NCBI GenBank assembly: GCA_016235585.1
Contig: JACRJY010000157.1
Coordinates: forward strand, 1 to 64,000
Length of the DNA: 64,000 nt
From: Verrucomicrobiota bacterium
GTDB taxonomy: Bacteria; Verrucomicrobiota; Verrucomicrobiia; Limisphaerales; JACRJY01
Reading direction: 5' to 3'
The notes under the pieces are model-generated. The model worked only from the letters and a program-made list of their open reading frames with translations, was not told the origin of the DNA and made no database searches. Positions 1-10,500 of the stretch are shown one piece after another. A program made the translations under genes and the position numbers. Positions within the stretch are counted from its first letter, which is position 1; every line of letters begins with the position of its first letter.

Positions 1-2346
1 GGCCTCGCTGGCGTTCACGATGGTCGCCGCCGGCGTGCCGGCGGTGTCGTGCGTGTGAAAATGAATCGGGATGCCGACCTCGTCGCGCAGCGCCTTGATG
101 AGCTTCTTTGCCGCGAGCGGACGGCAGACGCCCGCCATGTCCTTGATGGCAAGAATGTGCGCGCCCATTTTCTCCAGTTCACGCGCGAGCTTGGCGTAAT
201 ACTTGAGCGAGAACTTGTCGCGCTTCGGGTCGAGAATGTCGCCGGTGTAGCAGACCGCCGCCTCGCAAATCGCGTGCGTGTCCTGCACGGCGTCCATCGC
301 CACGCGGAGGTTCGGGAGATAATTCAGCGAGTCGAAAATGCGGAAGATGTCCATGCCGCTCGCCGCCGCGTGCTTCACGAAGCCGGCGACGACATTCTCC
401 GGATAGTTCGAGTAGCCGACGGCGTTGCTGCCGCGGAAGAGCATCTGGAAACAAATGTTCGGAATCTTCGCGCGCAGTTGCCGCAGGCGCTCCCACGGGT
501 CTTCGTTCAGGAAACGCATCGCGGTGTCGAAGGTCGCGCCGCCCCACATTTCCAATGAGAACAGTCCCGGCGCGCGGTGCGCCAGCGCGTCGGCCACGGC
601 GAGCATGTCGTGCGTGCGCACGCGCGTGGCCATGAGCGACTGGTGCGCGTCGCGGAAAGTCGTGTCGGTGATGAGCAGGCGGCGCTGCTTGCGTGTCCAT
701 TCGGCGAATTTCTTCGGGCCGAGCTTGAGCAGCAGGTCGCGCGTGCCCGGCTTGGGCGTGGCGCGGTGGTCGTAGGCGACGGCCGTGGCGAGTTGGAGCG
801 GTTTTTCGGGCTTGTAGCCTTTCGCGTGCGGGTTGCCATTCACGATGACGTTGCCGAGGAAATTGAGCAGCTTGGTCGCGCGGTCCTTGCGCGATTTGAA
901 GGTGAACAGCTCCGGCGTCGTGTCAATCAGCGCCGTGGTCGCCTGGCCGGTGCGGAACTCCGGGTGCTGGATGACGTTTTCGAGGAACGGGATGTTCGTC
1001 TTCACGCCGCGGATGCGGAACTCGGAGAGCGCGCGGTGCATCCGGTGCATGGCGGCCTCGTAGGTCTGCGCGCTGGCGACGACCTTCACCAGCATCGAGT
1101 CGTAGAACGGCGTGATGACCGCGCCGCCGTAGCCCATGCCGCCGTCGAGCCGGATGCCGAAGCCGCCGGGCGAGCGGTAGGCGAGGATTTTTCCGTAGTC
1201 CGGCATGAACTTGTTCTCCGGGTCCTCGGTCGTGACACGGCACTGGATGGCGTAGCCGTTCCGCGGAATCTGCTTCTGCTCCGGCATCCCGACGAGCGGG
1301 CTGTGCAGCGCGTGGCCCTGCGCGATGAGAATCTGCGCGCGCACAAGGTCGAGGCCGGTGATGACTTCGGTGACCGTGTGCTCGACCTGGATGCGCGGGT
1401 TCATCTCAATGAAAAACCACTCGTGCTTCTCCAAGTCGTAGAGGAATTCGATGGTGCCCGCGTTGTCGTAGCGAATCTCGCGGGCCATGCGCGCGGCGGC
1501 ATCGCACAGTTCCTGGATGACGCTCTCCGGCAGGCCGAAACTCGGCGCGACCTCGACGACCTTCTGGTGCCGACGCTGCACCGAGCAGTCGCGCTCGTGC
1601 AGATGAATCACGTTGCCGTGCTGGTCGCCGAGAATCTGCACCTCGATGTGCTTGGCGCGCGAGATGTATTTCTCCAGGAACACGGCCGCGTTGCCGAACG
1701 CGCGCTCCGCCTCGGTCTGCGCTTCGTCGAGCAGGCTCGCGAGGTCGGATTCCCTTTTCACCACGCGCATCCCGCGTCCGCCGCCGCCGAAGGCCGCCTT
1801 GATGATGAGCGGGAAGCCAATTTCCTTCGCGAGCTTCAACGCTACGTCGCGGTCCGTGATGGCCTCCTCGGTGCCGGGCAGCACGGGCACCTTGATTTTT
1901 TGCGCGAGCGCGCGGGCGGCGGTCTTGTCGCCCATCATGTCGAGCAGCTTGGGACTCGGCCCGACGAAGGTGATGCCCGCCTTGGCGCACGCGCGGGCGA
2001 AGCCGGGATTCTCGGACAGAAATCCATAGCCGGGATGAATCGCGTCCACGCCCTTCTCCTTCGCGACGGCGACGATGCCCTCGATGTCGAGATACGCGGC
2101 GACGGGGCCCTTGCCCTGGCCGATGAGGTAGGCCTCGTCCGCCTTGAAGCGGTGCATGCAGAAGCGGTCCTCCTGGGCATAGACGGCGACGGTGCGGAGA
2201 TTCAGCTCGGTGCCGGCGCGAAAAATGCGGATGGCGATCTCGCTGCGATTCGCGGCCATCAGTTTGCGGAAAGTCTTTGTGACGGGAACGCCCGTGTTCT
2301 CCGTGTTGTCCGTCTGCTTGTCCGTGCTGGCCCGTTTTGAACTCAT
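1..2346 (-). CDS. pyc: pyruvate carboxylase (biotin carboxylase + carboxyltransferase), 3' end beyond the window
   Basis: Reverse-strand reading from ATG at 2346: MSSKRASTDKQTDNTENTGVPVTKTFRKLMAANRSEIAIRIFRAGTEL...GYGFLSENPGFA...AAFGGGGRGMRVV...EMNPRIQVEHTVTE...LITDTTFRDAHQSLMATRVRTHDM...GIPIHFHTHDTAGTPAATIVNASEA; open to the left edge, so absent from the ORF track. Confidence 0.95.
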   Translation of the reverse strand, partial: MSSKRASTDKQTDNTENTGVPVTKTFRKLMAANRSEIAIRIFRAGTELNLRTVAVYAQEDRFCMHRFKADEAYLIGQGKGPVAAYLDIEGIVAVAKEKGVDAIHPGYGFLSENPGFARACAKAGITFVGPSPKLLDMMGDKTAARALAQKIKVPVLPGTEEAITDRDVALKLAKEIGFPLIIKAAFGGGGRGMRVVKRESDLASLLDEAQTEAERAFGNAAVFLEKYISRAKHIEVQILGDQHGNVIHLHERDCSVQRRHQKVVEVAPSFGLPESVIQELCDAAARMAREIRYDNAGTIEFLYDLEKHEWFFIEMNPRIQVEHTVTEVITGLDLVRAQILIAQGHALHSPLVGMPEQKQIPRNGYAIQCRVTTEDPENKFMPDYGKILAYRSPGGFGIRLDGGMGYGGAVITPFYDSMLVKVVASAQTYEAAMHRMHRALSEFRIRGVKTNIPFLENVIQHPEFRTGQATTALIDTTPELFTFKSRKDRATKLLNFLGNVIVNGNPHAKGYKPEKPLQLATAVAYDHRATPKPGTRDLLLKLGPKKFAEWTRKQRRLLITDTTFRDAHQSLMATRVRTHDMLAVADALAHRAPGLFSLEMWGGATFDTAMRFLNEDPWERLRQLRAKIPNICFQMLFRGSNAVGYSNYPENVVAGFVKHAAASGMDIFRIFDSLNYLPNLRVAMDAVQDTHAICEAAVCYTGDILDPKRDKFSLKYYAKLARELEKMGAHILAIKDMAGVCRPLAAKKLIKALRDEVGIPIHFHTHDTAGTPAATIVNASEA

Positions 2347-2477
2347 AAATTGGAGTGACGTTATAGAGTCAGCGGCGGCGAATGGCAAACATTCATCCGG
2401 TTTCCGTGCCGGTTCACGGGAGGAAAAACTGCAACGCTCCCGGCGGCGAAACCGCCGGATTTTTCCGGCTTTGCAGT

Positions 2478-3302
2478 TCAAACCGGCTTTCGGAAGCGTG
2501 CAATAACCGCCACCACCACGAGCATCGCGCCCAGCGCGCAGACGATGGCCGCGCCGGTTGGCAGGTCAAACTGGTAGGACGCCGCCAACCCCACGACGCT
2601 CGCCAGCGTGGCCGTGATCCAGCCGAGGGCGAGCAGCACGCCAAAACGGACGGCCAGGAAGTTCGCGCACACGGCGGGCACGATGAGGTAGGAGAAGACA
2701 AGCAGCACACCACCGATCTGGACGAAGCTCACCACCACGAGGCCGAACAGCGCGTAGAATAGAAAATCCCACAGCCGGATCGAAATGCCCTCGGCTTGCG
2801 CGCGGACGGGATCGAAGGTGACGGCAAAGAATTTCCGGCGGAAGACAAAGTGAATGACGCCGATCACCGTGTAGAGCAGGAAGGTTTTCCAGATTTCGTC
2901 CCACGTGACGGTCAGCACGTCGCCGATGAGCATTTTCTTCAGCTCCTCGTTGCCCTCGGTCGTGCGGCTCAACAGGAGCAGCCCCGCCGCCGCCGCCACG
3001 ACATAGACGATGCCGATGAGCGCCTCCTGCGGCACGCGGTGATGCTCGCGGGCGCGTGTCATTGCGAAGATGAACGCCCCGACGAGCGTGAAACCGACGG
3101 ACCACAGGTGCGTGTGCAGGTCGTGAACGTCGTGCCCGCGCATCAGGCACCACGCGGTGCCGAGCGTCGCCACTTGTGCGAGCGCGAGGTCCACGAAGAT
3201 GACCCCGCGCCGCACGATGTGCAGGCCGAAATAGACAAGCAGGCCCGGCAAAACCAGGCAGGCCAGCAGCGGCCACTTCATGATGTCCCAGGCGATTTCC
3301 AT
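2478..3302 (-). CDS. metal (Zn/Mn) ABC transporter permease, ABC-3 family
   Basis: Multi-TM protein MEIAWDIMKWPLLACLVLPGLLVYFGLHIVRRGVIFVDLALAQVATLGTAW..., ABC-3/ZnuB-like, downstream of a ZnuA-like gene. Confidence 0.85.
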   Translation of the reverse strand: MEIAWDIMKWPLLACLVLPGLLVYFGLHIVRRGVIFVDLALAQVATLGTAWCLMRGHDVHDLHTHLWSVGFTLVGAFIFAMTRAREHHRVPQEALIGIVYVVAAAAGLLLLSRTTEGNEELKKMLIGDVLTVTWDEIWKTFLLYTVIGVIHFVFRRKFFAVTFDPVRAQAEGISIRLWDFLFYALFGLVVVSFVQIGGVLLVFSYLIVPAVCANFLAVRFGVLLALGWITATLASVVGLAASYQFDLPTGAAIVCALGAMLVVVAVIARFRKPV

Positions 3303-3329
3303 AAATGTGTTCCAGTGTTGGTGAACGGC

Positions 3330-4241
3330 CTACTTGTCCGCCAGCGCCTTGGCGAGCGTGTGGACGAGGTAATCCATCATTTGAATGTAGCCGCCCTCGG
3401 TGCCCTTGACGCCGCCGGGAAACTGGCAGGCTTCAACGACGGCGGCTCCGCTGTTGCGCGCCACCGTCTCGGCGATTTTGCGGTTGAGGTGCGGCTCGAC
3501 GAAGATGACGCGGATTTTTTCCTCCTTCATCTTGGCAATGACTCCGGCCAGATGCGACGGCGACGGCGGGATGCCGGGCTTGGGTTCGAGGAACAAATCC
3601 ACCTGCACGCCGAAGCGCTGCGAGAAATACGGCCACGAGTTGTGATACGCGACGACGTGCCGGCCCTTGAACGGCTCCAGCAGCTTCTGCCACTCGGCAA
3701 GCTTGGTTTCCAATGTCGCGGCGAACTTCTTCGCGTTGGCTTGGAAAACTTCCGCCGACTTCGGATCCAGTTGCGCGAAGGCGTCCGCGATGGTCTGCGC
3801 GGCGATCTTCGCGTTCAAAGGATCCATCAGGTAATGCGGGTTGCCGGCGGCGTGGATGTCGCCCTTCGCGCGGTCGAGCGTCGTCGGCACTTCGAGGAGC
3901 TGGACGCCCTGGTTACAACGGACGCGGCCCGGCGCGCCCGGCGCGAGCTTCGCGTTGCGCGCGCCCTCCAGCAGCGGCGGCAGCCAGCCGGTTTCCAATT
4001 CCGCGCCGCCTTCGATTAGCGCGTCGGCACGGTTGAGCTTCACGATGAAGCTGGGCTTGGCGTCCACGAAGTGCGGATCCTCCGTGGGCCGCGCCAGCGT
4101 GGTGACGGAAACTTTGTCGCCGCCGATTTCCGCCGCGAGCGCGCCGAGATCGGGCAGCGTGGCGATGACGTTCAACTTCGCGTGGGCGCTGGTGGCGGAC
4201 AGGCCGAGAGCAACCGCGAGCAGAAAGAATTGTTTTTTCAT
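3330..4241 (-). CDS. metal ABC transporter substrate-binding protein (ZnuA/TroA family)
   Basis: MKKQFFLLAVALGLSATSAHAKLNVIATLPDLGALAAEIGGDKVSVTTLARPTEDPHFVDAKPS...; signal peptide, DPHFV and NPHYLMDP motifs. Confidence 0.88.
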   Translation of the reverse strand: MKKQFFLLAVALGLSATSAHAKLNVIATLPDLGALAAEIGGDKVSVTTLARPTEDPHFVDAKPSFIVKLNRADALIEGGAELETGWLPPLLEGARNAKLAPGAPGRVRCNQGVQLLEVPTTLDRAKGDIHAAGNPHYLMDPLNAKIAAQTIADAFAQLDPKSAEVFQANAKKFAATLETKLAEWQKLLEPFKGRHVVAYHNSWPYFSQRFGVQVDLFLEPKPGIPPSPSHLAGVIAKMKEEKIRVIFVEPHLNRKIAETVARNSGAAVVEACQFPGGVKGTEGGYIQMMDYLVHTLAKALADK

Positions 4242-4246
4242 GACGG

Positions 4247-5767
4247 TCAAAATTTATGCGCCGCGTGAGCGCCGAGGAGGAATTCAAACTGGAGCCAGAG
4301 CGAGTGGTCCGTGCCGACGCGATCGCGCCGGTCGTAGTTGTATTGCAGGCGAATTTTCGAGAACTCGCTCGGATACCACGTGAGGTTCGGCGAAACCCGC
4401 CAGCGGGCCAGGCGGTCGGCGTCATCTCCGTAGAGCGCCTCATACACCGCCTGCCTGCTGCGGGTGACGTAATCGCCGCGCAGCCCCGCCACCCAGCCGG
4501 GCCGGAAGCCGTAGCTCAACTGCGAGTAGAACCCGTAGTCCGTGAGCAACTCGCGCGGCAGAATGTCGGCCACGCCGTCGCCGTCGCCGTCCTGCTCGCC
4601 GGGATCGAGGATGCCGTCGGCGTTCAAGTCCCAGTTGAACGCGCCGGCGGAATACTTGCGGAGCATCGCCTCGGTCTGCCACGAGACGAACGGGAAGCCG
4701 CCGCTGTGGTTGGCCGGCTTCCATTTCCAGAAAGCGTCCACGCCGTAGAGTTGCGTGCGCGCGTCCGGACCGGAGCCGTTTTTGCCGAACGCGGCGCTCG
4801 CGCCCAGCAGGAGCGTCTGCGCGTCCGTGAGTTCAAACGACGCGGCGTAGCGTGGCGTGAAGATGAAGTCACCGGGCGAAGTCACGCGATTGACCGTGTG
4901 CAACCGGCCAAGAAACGGCCCGCCTTCGTGGCCGTTGCGGAAGCTGTGCGCCGTCTCGCCGTGGCCGTTCTGCACCGAGAAGAACAGTTCGGAGTAGAAC
5001 GGCGTGGGCAGGAGCCACGACGCGCGCGCGCCGAGGTTCCGCAGGCCGTCGCCGCCGAGAAAACGGCCATTGACCAGCGGCGTGTCCACAAAGCCCCAGG
5101 TGTGCGGGTGCGTGGGGTTGTGGCGGCCAAACTCGGTGAAGTATTGGCCGGCTTTAAGTTGAAGCCTTCCCGGCAGGGACAACGTCTCCAAATAAGCCTC
5201 CTCGGCTTCGATAATTGTCTCGCCGGCGGAGTCAATCTGTAAAACGACATTGGCCTGGCCGCGAAAATACGGATCCACCGCGCCGTCGAAGGTCAGTTCG
5301 AGGTTTTGCAGAGTGAAGCCGCGTTGAGTTGGATCGTGGCCGCCGAGCTGCGTGCCGCCCTCGATGTCGCGCGCCGTGGAGCCGCCCATGGCGAACAGTC
5401 CATCAAAGGAAATGTTCATGTAGCTCTGCTGCCCGCCAAACACGCGGAGCGGATCCGTCGGACGCCATGGTTTTTTTCCCAGCCCGGCGGCGGTGTCCGG
5501 CGGGGCCGCCGCGATGGGGCGCTCCATCATTTGCCGCACTTTCTCCTGCTCGGAACTGGCGGCGGCCTGATTCTTCTGCAACGCCTCGATCTGCTTCCGC
5601 AGCCCCTCGATTTGCTGGCGCTGCAACTCCTGCTGTTTCTCAAACTGCTCCTGCATCTGCCGCAGTTGCTGCTGCAACTGCTCCATTTGCTTTGCTTCCT
5701 GCGCGGACAGTCCAACCGCACTCACGCAGAGCGCGGTGGACAAGACGATAATAGTTTTCAGTTTCAT
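4247..5767 (-). CDS. outer-membrane porin-like protein with N-terminal coiled coil
   Basis: MKLKTIIVLSTALCVSAVGLSAQEAKQMEQLQQQLRQMQEQFEKQQELQRQQIEGLRKQIEALQKNQ then a beta-barrel-like C-terminus ending aromatic ...HSLWLQFEFLLGAHAAHKF. Confidence 0.7.
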   Translation of the reverse strand: MKLKTIIVLSTALCVSAVGLSAQEAKQMEQLQQQLRQMQEQFEKQQELQRQQIEGLRKQIEALQKNQAAASSEQEKVRQMMERPIAAAPPDTAAGLGKKPWRPTDPLRVFGGQQSYMNISFDGLFAMGGSTARDIEGGTQLGGHDPTQRGFTLQNLELTFDGAVDPYFRGQANVVLQIDSAGETIIEAEEAYLETLSLPGRLQLKAGQYFTEFGRHNPTHPHTWGFVDTPLVNGRFLGGDGLRNLGARASWLLPTPFYSELFFSVQNGHGETAHSFRNGHEGGPFLGRLHTVNRVTSPGDFIFTPRYAASFELTDAQTLLLGASAAFGKNGSGPDARTQLYGVDAFWKWKPANHSGGFPFVSWQTEAMLRKYSAGAFNWDLNADGILDPGEQDGDGDGVADILPRELLTDYGFYSQLSYGFRPGWVAGLRGDYVTRSRQAVYEALYGDDADRLARWRVSPNLTWYPSEFSKIRLQYNYDRRDRVGTDHSLWLQFEFLLGAHAAHKF

Positions 5768-5860
5768 TGGCTTCTCCTGGATACGGCGCAGCACACCGTG
5801 CTCGCGCCATTACAATTCACACGGACAGCCAGCCCGCACGGGCCGGCACAACGGGTGGGT

Positions 5861-6202
5861 TCAGGAGAGGACGGGCGGGGCGCGTTCGGGCAGAAGAAGG
5901 AAATCCGCCGCTGGCAGCAGGACGGTGGAGGCGGAGAGGAAAAGGAAAACCGCAACCTCATCGCGGGCGACAAGGCGGGGAGAAAAATCCACCGCGTCCA
6001 TCTGCCCTTTGACAAAGGCGCACACGGCGCAATTCTGCTCCTGCTCCTGCTCATGGTTGCCGCCGCAGTTGTCATGCAGGGAGCGGTGAAACGAGGACGC
6101 CGCCGAGGCGAAGACGATGCCGAGCAGCAGGGCAATGCACGCCCCGGCCAGGGCCGGTTTCAGCCACGACTCGAATCGCCGGATTGTGCGTCGCAAGTGC
6201 AA
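5861..6202 (-). CDS. small membrane protein, DUF2946-like, with CxxC motif
   Basis: LHLRRTIRRFESWLKPALAGACIALLLGIVFASAASSFHRSLHDNCGGNHEQEQEQNCAVCAFVKGQ...; TTG start assumed; start uncertain. Confidence 0.5.
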   Translation of the reverse strand: MHLRRTIRRFESWLKPALAGACIALLLGIVFASAASSFHRSLHDNCGGNHEQEQEQNCAVCAFVKGQMDAVDFSPRLVARDEVAVFLFLSASTVLLPAADFLLLPERAPPVLS

Positions 6203-6303
6203 GTGGCGGGAATGAAGCAGGCGATTCTGAAACGCGCAAGGATTATTTTGGAGCGGAAATCGCAGCCCGCTTGCGGCGCGAACCGGACGGCCGCCGCCGA
6301 AGT

Positions 6304-7485
6304 TCACACCCCGCCGATCCACTTCCGGTCGTCCCACACCGCCTTGAGCGAAGTCAGGTTGCGCGTGTCGAAGACATTTTTCGCCGCCGCGCCGACTTTT
6401 CCTTTTTTCAAATTGTTCCATGCGTCGCTCGTGCTGATGGCGACGAACTGGAGCACGCTCGGGTCGCGGTAGCAGTCAATCATGCAGCGCGTGCAGCCGT
6501 CGCGGATGATCTTCGACTCGTTCCACTCATAGACGTTGCACATCGGCGTCTCCCAAAAGTGGCAGCGGTAGAGGTCGAGCTTCCAGTCGAGGTAGAAATA
6601 CTTGTGGCCGCCGAGGCAGCCGAACTTCTCCTTCTCGCCGCGCAGATGGCGCTGCATCTCGTCGAGCGACTCGGCGGGGTTCACCACCGGATAGCCGCTG
6701 TTCTTCTTCATCCGCTTGATCTTCTCGAACAGCTCGATGAGTTCGACCTTCGAGTAGTTCACCAGCCCGCTGTCGCTGAAGCTCAAATAACTGCTCGCCA
6801 GCGACGTGAGCGGGTAGCTGAACGTGCAGCTCGTGAAACCGAGCGATTCGAGGAACGCCGGCAGCTTCTCGTAGTCGTCAATCAGCCGGCTCGCCGTGAT
6901 GCTCGCGGTCGTCTGGATGCCCGCGCCGTGGAAAAACTCGTTCGCCTTCTTGATCTTCCGGCACACGTCGGGCAGGCCGCGGTTCGTTTCGTGCTTGCCG
7001 ATGTCATGCGCGTCAATGGACATGATCACGCTGCTCAACCCGTCGTCCGCCAGGCCGCGCATATTGGCGTCCGTCCACAGGCCGCCGTTCGTGCAGATCA
7101 TCGGGCGGATGCCGCGTTCCGCCGAGTAGCGCGTCATCGCGCGCAGCTCCTTGTGCACCATCGGCTCGCCGCCGACGAAGAGCAGGTAGCCGATGTGGTT
7201 CTTCACCGCGATGTCCACGACATCCTTCGCCTCCTGGAGCGTGACGCTGCGCCGGGCCTTCGGATCAAACTGGCTCCGCGCAAAGCCGCAGAAGCCGCAG
7301 TCCGCGTTGCAGATGTTCGTGATGGCAAACTGGAGGTAGCCCGGCCCGCCGTGGGCGAGGACTTCCTTGAAAAGCTGGAACGCGCCCTTCTTCGGCGGAA
7401 TGACCGGGCGCGAAAAATCACCGCCGGACGCGGAAGGCGGGGCGGCGGGAGCGGGCTGGTCGGTGGCAACGGTGCTCATGCTCAA
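6304..7485 (-). CDS. radical SAM protein with C-terminal SPASM-like Cys cluster
   Basis: CNADCGFCGF (CxxxCxxC) after ITNI; VGGEPM; C-terminal C..C..CTRCMIDCYRD. Confidence 0.85.
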   Translation of the reverse strand: MSMSTVATDQPAPAAPPSASGGDFSRPVIPPKKGAFQLFKEVLAHGGPGYLQFAITNICNADCGFCGFARSQFDPKARRSVTLQEAKDVVDIAVKNHIGYLLFVGGEPMVHKELRAMTRYSAERGIRPMICTNGGLWTDANMRGLADDGLSSVIMSIDAHDIGKHETNRGLPDVCRKIKKANEFFHGAGIQTTASITASRLIDDYEKLPAFLESLGFTSCTFSYPLTSLASSYLSFSDSGLVNYSKVELIELFEKIKRMKKNSGYPVVNPAESLDEMQRHLRGEKEKFGCLGGHKYFYLDWKLDLYRCHFWETPMCNVYEWNESKIIRDGCTRCMIDCYRDPSVLQFVAISTSDAWNNLKKGKVGAAAKNVFDTRNLTSLKAVWDDRKWIGGV

Positions 7486-7571
7486 ATCAATCTTTGCATG
7501 ATGTCGTTGCGGCGCGGGAGTGGCAAACTTTCATTTGCGGCGGCGTGACAGCGCGCGCGCGGTAAACCGCG

Positions 7572-10500
7572 CTATTTGCCAAAGGCCTCGCCTCGCCGCC
7601 CGCCGGCCTCGAGAAACGCGGCGAGGTCGAGGATTTCCTCGCGGCTCAAGACATTCACCAGCCCTTCGGGCATCGGCGAGAGCTTCGAGAAAGTGCGCGA
7701 GCGCACGTCCGATTTTTTCACGGTCACGCGGTTGTCCGGCTGGAGCTGGTTAGGCATGAGCACGAGTTCCGTGTCGGTCTCGTCCACGAGCCGGCCCGTC
7801 ACGTCGTCGCCGTCCTGCTTGACGACGGTGGTGTTTTGGAACTGCTCCGAAACCACCTTCGACGGCTCGAGGATGGATTCGAGGATGTCCCGCGACGCGA
7901 AGCGCGCGGCAATGGCCGTCAGCTCCGGCCCCACGCCGCCGCCTTCGTTGCCCATCTTGTGGCAGGCGATGCACTGCGCGTCCACGAACGCCTGCCGGCC
8001 TTTGCCGAAGTCGCGGCCCTTCTTCACCTGGTCGAGCGAGGCCGCGAGGTCGGTCATCTTCCATTCCTGCGCGAACGTCCGCGCCTTCGGCTCCGGGAAG
8101 CTGCCCTTGCCCTCGCCCGCCGGGCCGGCGGCGCGCACGGAAATCAGGCCGGCCAGCTGTGTCCGCTCGGCGGCGCTCAACGTGCCGATGGCGTCGTCGC
8201 GAATCTTGTCGAGCTGCTTGCGGAAGCTGTTGCCGTCGGCGAAGTCGCGGCCCGCGCTGGTGAACCACTCGACGGTGGCGGCCTCGTGCTTCGCCTGCGG
8301 GTTCGGATAGCGGTTCAACGCGGTGAAGTAGTGCTGGCGCTGTTCGAGCGTCCAGCCGCCCGCCAGCGTGCGCAGGTGAAAGAGATACGCGAACTGCTGC
8401 TCCTGCGTCGGCGCGGCCTCGAGGAGCGCGAGCGTTTTCTTCACCGTGCCCGGCGCTTCGAGGAACACGAGCAACTGCACCAGCTCCTGGTTCACATTGA
8501 AACTGCGGGCGGGATATTGCGCGCCCAAGCGCAGGGCGAGGCTCTCGGCCATGCCGGCGGAAGGCTTGCCGTGACGGGCGAAGCTGACTTCGAGGACGCG
8601 CAGTTTTTCGAGCTGCTTGTCCTCGGGCAGCGAAGCGAGCGGCCACTTGTCCAACGCGGTCAGGCAGTCGAGCTGCGACTCCCTGCCGCCGACGCGCGCG
8701 AGCGCCAGCAGCGCCGTGAGTCCCGCAGTCGAATTTCCCTCCGCCATGACGGCGGCCTTCCAGAGGTAAAGCGGCTGCGATTCGAGCGCGAGCCGCGCGG
8801 CGTAGCGGACGGCGCGGTCGCCGCTGCCCAGATGCTTCCACGCGAAGCCCACGGCTCCCGCGACTTCTTTCCCATGAAACGCTTCCAGCTCACGGCGAAG
8901 TTTGCGCGCGTCCGCGCCGCGGCTGTCGATGAGTTTCGCGGGCGCGGTGCCTTCGTTGCCGACGTAAGTCACGCGGTAGAGGCCCGCCTGGGTGTTCCGA
9001 CCGCCGACGGTGAAATACATCGCGCCGTCCGCGCCGATTTCGAGGTCCGTCACGTTGAGCGGTTTTTTCGCCGCGCTGGCGGGATACAGGAGGCCCAAGG
9101 GGCAGATGAAATTCTCCATCGTCGCGCGATAGCTCGCGCCGTTGGGCGTGAGGTGCACCGCGAGAATGCGCCCGTAAGTCCAGTCGAGGATGTAGTAGGC
9201 GCGCTGGTATTTGGCCGGAAACTTCGCGCCGTAGCCGAACTTGGTGCCCGTCGGGCAGCCCACGCCGACATCGAGCACCGGCGGCGTGCCGTCGGGATAG
9301 TAACTCGGCCACTTCGCCGAGCCGGAGCGCCAGCCGACATCCGCGCCGCTCGGCGTGTGATAAACGCGCGTGGGCCGATACCAGTGCGTGCCCCACTCCC
9401 ACTCCATGTCGCTGTCGTAGACGAAAATCTCGCCGTCGGCGTTGAAGCTGAAATCATACTGGTTGCGGAACCCGGCGCAGAACAACTCCCAGTTCTTCCC
9501 CTCGAAATCCGTGCGGTAGATGTGCCCGCCCGGCGCGAGGATGCCCGTGGCGTGGCCGTTGGCATCCCACTGGCGCGGGAGCAGATGGTCTTCCTGATAA
9601 TTCCGGTGCGGTGAACTGGCGGCAACATCGTTCACGAGCTTCGTGTGGTTGCCGGCCATCACGTAGAGCTTTCCATCCGGCCCCGGCTCAACCGCGTGCG
9701 GGCCGTGCTCGCCGCCGCCGGGGATTTCCTTGAGCAACTGGATGTCGTCGAAGGAGCCGTCGCCCTTCGGGTCGCGCAGGCGGTAGAGGCCGCTGGCGAA
9801 CTTGGTCGAGTATTTGTTCACGACCGCGTAAATCGCGCCTTGATGGAACACCAGCCCCTGCGCGTCGTAAAATTTCCTCGCGAACAATTCACGCTTTGTC
9901 ACCTTCCCATCCGGGCCAAGCGTGACGCGCAACAGACCGCGCTCCTTTTCCTCGTCGGCATTTTCCGCCTTGCCCCACTGCGGACTGATGAGGAGCCGGC
10001 CCTGGCTGTCCTTCGCCATGGAAACCCACGAACCCTCCTCCGGCGTGGCCGAGGCGAGCAGTTCCACATGGAAGCCCGGCAGGGCGAACAACGCTTCGGG
10101 GGCCGTGGGCGCGCCCTGCGACGCACCGGGGCGGGGTTTGGCTTGCTTGGCTTGTTTGGCCTTGGCCTGCTTGCCGCCGTCCGCCGGCTGCACCTCGCCG
10201 AGCACCCTGCCCCACGGCTTCACGCCCATTGCGCCGAGGCTTTTGGGTGCGGCCCAGCCGCTGTCGTCGAAACTGGCCATCCGCCAGCCCACGGCTTCGC
10301 TGGCCGACGCCTTCCACGAGGGGTCGGTGACAATGAATTTGCGGCCCGCGTCCGTCACGATTTCCAGCCGCGCAAAGGCACCCGCCGAACTGGAACCACG
10401 GTTGGCGGCGCGGATGGCGAGAATATTTTTCCCGGCGCGAAGTTTCTCCGTGACCACGGCCCGCGCGGGCGAACGCCACTGTTTGTTCTTCAGGACAGAT

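Noticed and set aside
577-2340. 587-aa plus-strand ORF
   Set aside because: Antisense shadow of pyc, which reads perfectly on the minus strand; His/Arg/Val-rich low-information translation typical of high-GC antisense frames
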